Source: Oikopleura dioica
Lineage: Eukaryota > Chordata > Appendicularia > Copelata > Oikopleuridae
Length of the DNA: 64,000 nucleotides
Assembly: GCA_907165135.1 (NCBI GenBank)
Contig: OU015568.1
Coordinates: forward strand, 16,999,208-17,063,207
Direction: 5' to 3'
Both the position numbers and the translations under genes were made by a program. Position 1 is the first letter of the stretch. Each line of letters begins with the position of its first letter. A model generated the notes under the pieces. The model saw nothing but the letters and a program-made list of their open reading frames with translations, searched no databases and had not been told where the DNA came from. Positions 56,494-64,000 of this stretch are shown here, one piece after another.

Positions 56494-59400
56494 TTAATTG
56501 ATAATCGAAATCAGCTGTCGAACACCCTCGATTGATTCAGCGATTCCAACAGCGCTTTGAAGAGTTACGCTGGAAATCTTCAGTATGGATTCAATCGTTT
56601 CAATTACTTAAAATAATTCAATTTAGTGAATTTCTTTTAAAATCTTACCTGCGTTTGCTTGTTCTTCAAGAATTCTCACAAGAATTTTACCAATCGAGGC
56701 CAAAAAGCCAGCGCTTTTGTCCATCGCCCACTTTTTAAAATCTTCTTTCGTTTTTAGAGACTTTTAAAATTTCATTTTTAATAAAATTTTTCCTTCCTAC
56801 TTTTGGAGAATAATCAATCAAATCAGGGATGAACTCAGCGATATTTCTGGAAGTAGTTTCGTTGAAGAAAATTCCCGTTAATTCCATTAGCTTGTAATCA
56901 AACTTGTAATTTGGTGGCAGAGACGCTTAAAAACTCGCTTTCTTTATAAATTATGAATTATTACCTTCCGAAAGAACGCCGTAAAAATGAATTTCAAACC
57001 CAAAGACGATATTTGCTACTTTCGCCCATTTAGCAATTAACTCTGCTTCTCCCCTCGCAGATTCTGGAAGCAGTTTTGCAAGACTTTCAAGAGTTCCAAC
57101 GACGCTGTCTGTTAGGTACTCCTTGACTTCTATCTGCCGCATGAGTATTTGATATGTTTCGGAGAAGATTTGAAGATTACCAGAAGAATTGCTAGAAATT
57201 TAAGTTTGATGCGAAAATAAGAAAATATTTACGAAGAAACATGAACAAAGTACTCGAGCATCTTCGTGAGAGGCTCGATCAAAGCGTCGACTGCATCAGT
57301 AACTGAGTTGGCCGGGATTTGAAGCAGTTCGAAAAATGCAGGTCTAAACATTTGTATTCTTTGATTTCCAGCATTTCTACTTGCCCAATAATAAGATTGA
57401 CTCTTTCCAAGAGACTGTCAACTTCTAGGGATGCTCGATAATCTTCAAAAATAAACTCTTTGAGCGATTTGCAGAAGTCATTTTTGCATTCATCGCCTGA
57501 AAGCTCAACAAATCAATCTCTTTTTTTAGCGACAAGTTTTACCTTCGAAGAGTTTCAGCAGCTCATCTAAATGTTCAAAAATCTTTTCAACCGATCTTTT
57601 GTTTGCTTTAGCAGCTTCAGCTACCGCGAAAAAAAAAAAAAAAAAAAAAAAAAAATAGCGCTTTTCTTGTTGCTTCACCGATAGCTGTCAAAAATTTTGC
57701 TTCCTCGAGATTTTCGGTCGACAGCGAAGCCGCAGATTCAGCGATCCATTGAACTGTGCTCATGTAGATTTCCGCAGCTTTTTTACTTATTTTTCCGGCA
57801 AGTTCAGTTGATTTTTCTTGATGAAAAAGCCCGATTTCAGCCAGTTCTTTTGCGTCATCAAAAAGCTCAAATGCTGGGTCGACAACAGTACTTTTGATTT
57901 TTTTCAGATTCAAATTTAATCCGATCAGCTCGGCCATGTTATTGTTCAAGAAGAGGTCCAAAACGGCCTGCAGAGCGGATTTCACAACGAAATCTTTCGC
58001 TTTGTCCCAATTATGAATACACTTTAATTCAGTTTCACTTCCGTCTTAAGGATTCTTCCTACAAATGTATTCACTTTTCCTTGTTCTTGGAGCTCCCGTA
58101 GGAATGGAACGATTTCGTATTGAACGAAGTCTTCTATGTTTTCATCATTAATGAATGATGCTAGAAATTTCAAGTTTTAATTAATTTTTTCAATAAATAA
58201 TCACCTCCGAAATCAACGATAGCGATGGCGATAGTGATCAAGTCCTCAGTCTGAAGTTGGTCAGCCGATTCGATCGACGCAAAAACTTGCCAAATCGAAA
58301 TTATTGAGTCTGATTGAGAAATAAACTTGATCGGCGACTGAGCGATTTCATCAAGAGCAGGGCTCTAAATAGACTAGTCCGGGCTCGGACTTAGTCCGAA
58401 GTCCGTCCGGTCTAGTCCGGCCGGACGGACCAGACTTCTGATTTTTGGCTGAGAAAATTTTCGGACTAGACCAGACCAGACTTGCCTTTTTCGCCGGACT
58501 TAGTCCGAAAAAGTCCGAAAAGTCCGAAAAGCTGGACCACTTTCAGACTTATGTTTTAGTCCGAAAAGTCCGAGAAGTCCGAGAAAGTCCGAGAAGACTT
58601 GACCACTTCCAGACTACTTACAGACTTATTTTCAGACCAATTAAGTCCGAAAAAGTCCGAAAAGTCTTCATTTTTCTAAGTGAAACCCTTAAGATAACAT
58701 CATACACTTGATGCGGTCCCCTTGAAAAGGGTCTTAGCTTAATTTTCATCATAAAAATATTGATCAGTTAAGGTGATCATAATGATATAAATGATTGAAA
58801 AATATTTTCACTTTAACTTATCGTTGTGACACCCTTAAGAGGGAGGGGGTCGAAATTATTCTGCATGCAGAACTATTCTGCAAAAAATAGAACTATTCTG
58901 CAAAAAGTAGAACTATTCCGCGTTTCGCAGAACTATTCTGCAATTGTAGAACTATTCTGCAAAATACAGAACTATTCTGCACAAGTGCAGAACTATTCTG
59001 CATTGTGTTGAAAAGAAGATCTTCATTTAGAGACAAAATTTCACTGTTTGGAAGCACGCTGCGGGCCTACGGCCCTTGCGCGCAAATTCTGGTAGGGAAC
59101 TCATTTCTGAAGGTGGCCAACTTTCTCTACTCTCGCGCCTCCTTTGATAAAAGTCGTTTTTCTTATATGCAGAACTATTCTGCATGCAGAATAGTTTCGA
59201 AGGTTTCCCCTTAAGAGGCCTGTGAGTTTGTTTTCCTTCTAGTGCCCTAGCAACTGTCGAGCTACGAAAGAATCAAAAATATCTCAAAAATCTTAAGGGG
59301 ATCAACCCGATATCCGTTTTTGAAAAAGTCATTATCAATTGACGGAGGGGTCCTTAACCTTATCGACAATATTTCGAAATTTATTCAAATTTTTTATCGA

Positions 59401-60341
59401 AAATTTTTCGAAAAATTTTCGGATTTTTCGGACTAGACCGGACTAGACCGGATTTTTGGCTTTTTCTCGGACCAGACTTTTTCGGACTTTTTCGGACTTT
59501 TCCCGGACTAGACCAGACTTAAAGTCCGAGTTTTCCAATTCGGACCAGACCAGACCAGACTTGTAAATTTCGCCCAAGTGCCCGGACCTGGACAGACCGG
59601 ACTTTTGATTTTCGCCTCAGATTTAGAGCCCTGATCAAGAGCTGGGTTGTCCTCCATTTTCTCCAAGAAATTCGCAAGAGTTTCAACCGCAAAAAGAGCC
59701 AAAGCCCCACCATCATCTTGTAGGTTTACATTCTGATAGGACCCGAAATCTTCTTTGAATCCAGTTAAAGTTTCTTAACCCAAAATCAAACCAGCAATTC
59801 ATTTCAAAAATGGACCTTGTACCCATTCAACAGTAGGTAAAATCCAGAGGTCAGAAAAATCATCCAAGTCAAAATCAATGTCCTTCAAAAACGCTTCCTG
59901 AAAGGACAGTAAGACAAAAGCCAGTTTCGCACGAAAAAGATGCTCAATCGAGACAGTATTTCAAATACCTGTAACAAAGGGTCAGTCACTAAATCGTCAA
60001 CAAGTTTTGTGACGTCTATCTTTTCCGATTCTTGTTCCACTGCTTCAGTTATCAGCGGAAACGCGACGTCCATCACATAGTCCAGTACTTTCTTTTTATC
60101 CAGTTTTTCTAACAGTAAATTTTTACACGAAATATTTTTCAGATAAACCTAGATATTCATTGACCGCCGAGTTATTTCCGTTTTTAAGACTGTTGAGCAG
60201 CGTGTCATAAATCAAGCAGGGAATAGAAACGATCGTGCAAGTGTACGCAGAACTCGAATTTGCCAAAAGGCGAAGAAAATTAATCGCAGAATCCATTTCT
60301 CTCGCATGTTCGAATCTGATTCTCGTGAAATGCGAATCCAA
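56494..60341 (-). CDS. All-helical uncharacterised protein, split by a transposon
   Basis: Exons of 60-350 bp joined by short introns can be followed from about 60341 to the stop at 56494-56496. Readable segments: VMDVAFPLITEAVEQESEK, FGSYQNVNLQDDGGALAL, LANFLEKMEDNPALD, then across the inserted element EIAQSPIKFISQSDS, IENIEDFVQYEIVPFLREL-type text, LQAVLDLFLNNNMAEL, ELAGKISKKAAEIYMST. All point to a helical repeat-like protein with amphipathic segments. I recognise no domain. The start is uncertain: ATG 60296 is the first good candidate but the open frame extends upstream. A 27-bp poly-A run (57629-57655) lies at an exon edge. The 1,276-bp hAT-type element at 58358 interrupts an exon. Confidence 0.6.
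57629..57655. repeat. A27 homopolymer at an exon/intron edge
   Basis: Twenty-seven consecutive A on the plus strand. On the minus strand it is a T-run ending CGCGGTAG just before the coding stretch EAAKANKRSVEKIF, so it may be the polypyrimidine tract of an unusual intron with a non-GT donor. Run length may be unreliable. Confidence 0.6.
58358..59633. mobile_element. hAT-type non-autonomous element in an exon
   Basis: Terminal inverted repeat CAGGGCTCTAAAT, with the 8-bp target duplication ATCAAGAG at 58350-58357 and 59634-59641. Both arms are filled with variants of AGTCCGGACTAGTC and GTCCGAAAAGTCC. Joining the flanks with one duplication copy keeps the host frame open (NPALD to EIAQSP). 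A second element sits inside. No transposase. Confidence 0.9.
58839..59210. mobile_element. Nested TTAA-flanked MITE with GCAGAACTATTCTGC repeats
   Basis: Flanked by TTAA (58835-58838 and 59211-59214). Imperfect inverted ends (GGGG..TCGAAA and TTTCGA..CCCC) are followed by ATTCTGCATGCAGAA on each side. Internally the palindromic GCAGAACTATTCTGC unit recurs about seven times at 15-25 bp spacing. Confidence 0.68.
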
Positions 60342-60532
60342 AGTACGAGGAGTTGTTAAGACAATTGTAGGATTTCAATATGGAGCTTAACAATGACTGG
60401 AGTGATTACAGAACCATCACTCCGGATGCTCGTCAGGAGTATTGTCCGACTTTGGGAGTCTGACGTTTGAGAGAAGTTTCGAAACGGAGAATATATTCTT
60501 CTCTCAACGATGCGCCTTGATAATGTTCTTAA

Positions 60533-61175
60533 GGGGTGGTGGTCAAGAAATTTTTTCGACTTTTTAAAATTTTGATACTATTTTTAGATTCCTTGATAAA
60601 AAGGAGCATTTTTGGTCCCTAGCTTTTTGATTGGACCAACTTTCTTTAAGAAAATTTTCGATTTTATGCTATAAAATCGCCATTTTCGGCGATTTTGAAA
60701 CGCGTTTTTCGCACTAAAACCAACTCAAAATTTATATTTTATTGCTAAATAATGTTAATTAATCATATTTTAATTATTATAATTTAAAAAATTACGATTA
60801 TTGTGATGTTTTCCAAAATTTCATTAAAAAATGAGTGAAAATGAAGATTTTTCAGAAAACAAGATGTTTTCATTCAATTACTAGTTTCTTTTCTAACAAG
60901 GTGAACTTTGTTAAACTAAGCCGCCCACACGCTTAAGGGTTCAAACTTTCCCCGGTTAATTTTATTTTGAAAAAATGATAAGGGGATAGAGTTTTTAGGT
61001 CAAGAGATGGGTCTACTCTGAAGGAATTTTTCACCATTTTTTCGAAAAAATTTTTTCAAACATAGCCGCCCACATAAATTGGACTTATTTTTGACTTATT
61101 TTCAATTAGAGAAAAAAATTTTTTGAAAAATTGGAGTTTTTAGGTTGAAAAAGTCTTAGTCTCGACCACCACCCC
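60533..61175. mobile_element. TTAA-type MITE
   Basis: 643 bp with inverted ends GGGGTGGTGGTC(A/G)AGA flanked by TTAA at 60529-60532 and 61176-61179. Two internal AGCCGCCCACA stretches recur in the same orientation at about 60921 and 61063. No ORF. It fits a non-autonomous piggyBac-like element. Confidence 0.85.
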
Positions 61176-61393
61176 TTAAAGCCCGACTTATGAAAATTTT
61201 AAAAGTGTAGATGAAAGAGCATAAAAAGATTAGTTAGTGCACAAAAATCACGATAATCGAAATAATTAAACCAGCTGAATAGTGAGAGTGAAAAAGAGCG
61301 AGAAGCGCGTGCGGACCTCGGTCGGCGGGGTAGAGTAGGATCCTTGCGCGCGCCCCTTTGACGCTATTTCTCATCCTCAGAGAATCTGATGGG

Positions 61394-61945
61394 ATGATTA
61401 TGCACCAAAATTTCTTCTTGAAAGGTATACTCAAATTTTACAGGCTTTCTTCTCGTACAATTCATTTTCTCACTTATCTGGTTGAGCTGCAATTTACTCT
61501 CAATATTTTTCTTTCTTTTGCTATCTCCTCCTAGATTATGATAAACAGGTCATTGTCACTGGTACTGTTGGAAAGGATTTTCATAGGACTTTAATAAATG
61601 GCTAAAAGATTTTCAAATTTCCGCCTCAGTCACTAATTAGGTCCATAAATGACCTATTTATAGGGCGCGCGGCGCACTCCGGGATTAAAAATCGATCATG
61701 ATTCGCGAGCGAGGTGGAAATTTGAAAATCTTTTAGCCATTTATTAAAGTCCTATGAAAATCCTTTCCAACAGTACCAGTGACAATGACCTGTTTATCAT
61801 AATCTAGGAGGAGATAGCAAAAGAAAGAAAAATATTGAGAGTAAATTGCAGCTCAACCAGATAAGTGAGAAAAATGAATTGTACGAGAAGAAAGCCTGTA
61901 AAATTTGAGTATACCTTTCAAGAAGAAATTTTGGTGCATAATCAT
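61394..61945. repeat. Large near-perfect palindrome, arms about 235 bp
   Basis: The left arm (61394-about 61628) and right arm (about 61709-61945) are reverse complements with at most a few mismatches, around an 80-bp spacer. Outer ends are ATGATTATGCACCAAAATTT. No clear target duplication is seen. It could be a foldback element or a genomic palindrome. Confidence 0.88.
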
Positions 61946-61949
61946 TATT

Positions 61950-62880
61950 ATAATTTATCGAGATTTTTGGGCCGTACTAAACGGCCGGTGGACATTTTCC
62001 AGGTGAGTGATTGAATTTAGCTGAAATTTATTTTCTGGGTTGATTTGAATTTCAAATTTTGTGTTTCACAAACGCGCGAAGCAAACAAATACAGACAGCT
62101 GTTTTTGGAGGCTCCATTAGGTTTTGAAGAGAAGAAATTTTCACACAATTTCGCGGCCTCGCAAATTTTATAGAGCTTTGACGATCGGTTTTGGGCGTAC
62201 TCAAACAGCTTGAACCCGTAAAAGGGATTTCCTCTTGATTTCCGGAACACGATGAATCGTTTATCAAGGAAAAAATCTACAATTACAGTAATTTAACGAA
62301 GAAAGCCACACCTGCATCTTTGAAAAATATTCACGTTTCGGCGGACAAGCCAATTTTGCTCGGCTCATTGAATCAGAATTACATTCAAGGAAAAGGGGAT
62401 TTTTCTTTGAACCTATTTATCTCGCCTTTGTTTTGGCTCTTTGACGGATGAGGCGACTGAATAGCCGCGGCTTAGCCCCAATTTTCATCCCTCTTTTTGT
62501 CGAAAATTGACGTCAAATGAAACAATTGGTTTCGAGCTGCGCGCGGAAATTAAACTCGTGGCGCACGCACGTGCCTTGCTCAGAGGAGAAGGCTGACTTG
62601 TTTTCAAATTTGAAAGATTCAGAGGAGTTCTAGAGCCTCTCTGGGCGATATTTGAGCACGTGGGGGATGATAAGCTTCCGTAAAATAATATTCTGAAGAA
62701 GGGCAACTCTAAAAAGGCAATCCGCAGAATTTTCTCGTGATATTCAGCCAATTTTTAAATTGATTTTTAAACTGATTGTCAATTAGGATAAAAGACAACA
62801 TTTAATGATATTTGTTGCTATTTCAAAACATTTCTGGAAATTAAGGACATTCAGACATCCAAATACATTGGGGAACATTA
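61950..62880. other. No supported gene
   Basis: Minus-strand frames at 62017-62267 and 62485-62751 are open for 70-88 codons but have no domain, no convincing codon pattern and no splice context. GC content is slightly higher than the surroundings. Confidence 0.4.
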
Positions 62881-62882
62881 AG

Positions 62883-63155
62883 GGGTGGCGGGCGCTGAGG
62901 TTATGCCATAACCAGGTTATGCATTTTCATGGATTTTGCATAACCTGGTTATGCATTCTCGATTTAAATTGGAGCAATTTGAGGCTAAATTGGTTCCAAA
63001 AGACTTAAAAACGATGTTTTCTCTAAGATCAGGCGCGAAGCGCACTTGAACTATCTGTTACATATCAATTAATATGATTTTTATTAAGAGTGCATAACCT
63101 GGTTATGCATTTGCATAACCTGGTTATGCATGCATAACCTCAGCGCCATACACCC
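62883..63155. mobile_element. hAT-type MITE built of a 17-bp palindrome
   Basis: 273 bp with inverted ends GGGTG..GGCGCTGAGGTTATGC and the 8-bp target duplication ACATTAAG at 62875-62882 and 63156-63163. GCATAACCTGGTTATGC, nearly self-complementary, occurs four to five times inside. Non-coding. Confidence 0.85.
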
Positions 63156-63159
63156 ACAT

Positions 63160-64000
63160 TAAGGAACATGAAAGGACATCTCATGTCACATTTAAGAGCT
63201 TTCAGAAACATTCAGCGACATCGGGACATTTTTGTACAATTCACAACCGTTCCAAAATTATGCAAACGAATCTTGACCTCTGAAGCTCTTTAGAGCTCCC
63301 TTTGTTTTCACTAATTGAGCCTCTTACTTTCGAATCTTGGAATTTCATTCCCACTCACCCACTCGAAACAAACCCTCCATTAGAGGATAATTCGCGCTTC
63401 TTTCCGCGTCGGCCCCGTGTTTGATCCTTTTAACCGTATCGATTTGTTTACACTAAGACATGGGATGCAAAACATCGCCTTATACATTTTCCAACAAATA
63501 TCCGAAAATCTACGCTGGTCGGTCGCCGTTTTTGATCAGTTTGGTTGGAAGAAGCGGCGACTGCTCGAGTTAATCCCTTTGAGCGCAGCCAACTGGATCA
63601 AGTGTATACTCCAGTTATCGGCGAAATGTAAGATTTCCGAAGAAACTCCTGCTTTCTTTGCTCGGTTACTTGTGTAGAAAACCTGAGTCCGGGTCTGAAA
63701 GATCTTTGATGAAAAGTCGCGTGAAAAAAATCTTTTAGACCCTGACTCAGGTTTTCTACAGAGGTTTCTCAGAAAGAGAAATGTTTTTGGCGTCTTGCCG
63801 CATGAATTCCAGTACTTTTGATAATTTCTTTATCTCGGTCAAAAGCCGTAGCTCTTATTTTTGATTTCCACTCAAAGTCGTCGCTGTAAAACCGTCAGAT
63901 CTGATGCCACGGTGAATTATCTGTATATGCGTTTGTTTACAAGTACTCTTTTCTATTTTTCGCGTTGCTCTGATGCGCGCCAACTGAGCATAAAATTGGC
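63160..64000. other. Non-coding right edge with one hairpin
   Basis: The only notable structure is a hairpin at 63673-63760: TGTAGAAAACCTGAGTC pairs with its reverse complement at 63744-63760, with further pairing GGGTCTGAAAGATC inward. It overlaps the end of an unsupported ORF at 63417-63677. Nothing else is recognised. Confidence 0.5.

Noticed and set aside
57629-57655. Poly-A tail of a retrocopy
   Set aside because: The flanking exons keep their introns, so it is not a processed copy; a long polypyrimidine tract or sequencing artefact is likelier.
63417-63677. 86-codon plus-strand ORF at the right edge
   Set aside because: No domain, splice context or neighbours; its end overlaps a hairpin.

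Overview
The window reads as nuclear DNA of a compact, AT-rich animal genome, most likely an appendicularian tunicate (Oikopleura-like). Reasons: genes are split by introns of mostly 38-60 bp; one helicase intron has to be GA-AG for the protein to read through a conserved motif; consecutive genes on one strand are 33-90 bp apart with a splice acceptor placed just before each ATG, as in trans-spliced operons; and a giant secreted Cys-rich modular protein resembles a larvacean house protein. The species is inferred, not proven. All exon joins were made by eye.

Layout. 0-1.3 kb: C2H2 zinc-finger gene (minus), cut by the window edge. 1.4-2.9 kb: tandem array 1 (285-bp units). 3-18.2 kb: minus-strand block. 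Its core (18.2 to 5.6 kb) looks like one operon of six genes: unknown protein, RING protein, Mutator-like (MULE) transposase, FLYWCH-like Zn-finger protein, family A DNA polymerase, ankyrin protein. Three small minus genes follow (5.2-3.0 kb). 18.2-19.8 kb: divergent intergenic region with a 22-bp perfect palindrome. 19.8-23.5 kb: plus-strand acidic protein, small basic ORF, possible OB-fold ORFs, second RING protein. 23.9-25.8 kb: tandem array 2 (about 345-bp units), in which the core of the array 1 repeat recurs in opposite orientation. 26-28.5 kb: small plus-strand genes. 28.7-33 kb: Tc1/mariner-superfamily transposon with a 676-residue transposase. 33-36.1 kb: acidic coiled-coil gene. 37.4-37.8 kb: broken NFS1-like fragment. 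38.2-41.2 kb: RAD3/RTEL1-type Fe-S helicase. 41.9-43 kb: duplicated fragment.

From 43.86 to 56.13 kb (minus) lies a single very large gene for a secreted protein of about fifty Cys modules. It is broken by a young 2.5-kb Mutator-like foldback element, which itself holds a TTAA-type element, which holds a hAT-type MITE. 56.5-60.3 kb: all-helical protein gene, also split in an exon by a hAT-type element. 60.5-64 kb: non-coding, rich in MITEs and palindromes.

The most interesting part is 0-41 kb: transposase, DNA-binding protein, replicative polymerase, Fe-S helicase, RING and ankyrin proteins lie together, arranged on two divergent arms with inverted structured repeat arrays. This could be a giant operon-organised Mutator-like element carrying its own family A DNA polymerase. 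The gene identities come from visible motifs; the single-element interpretation is a hypothesis.
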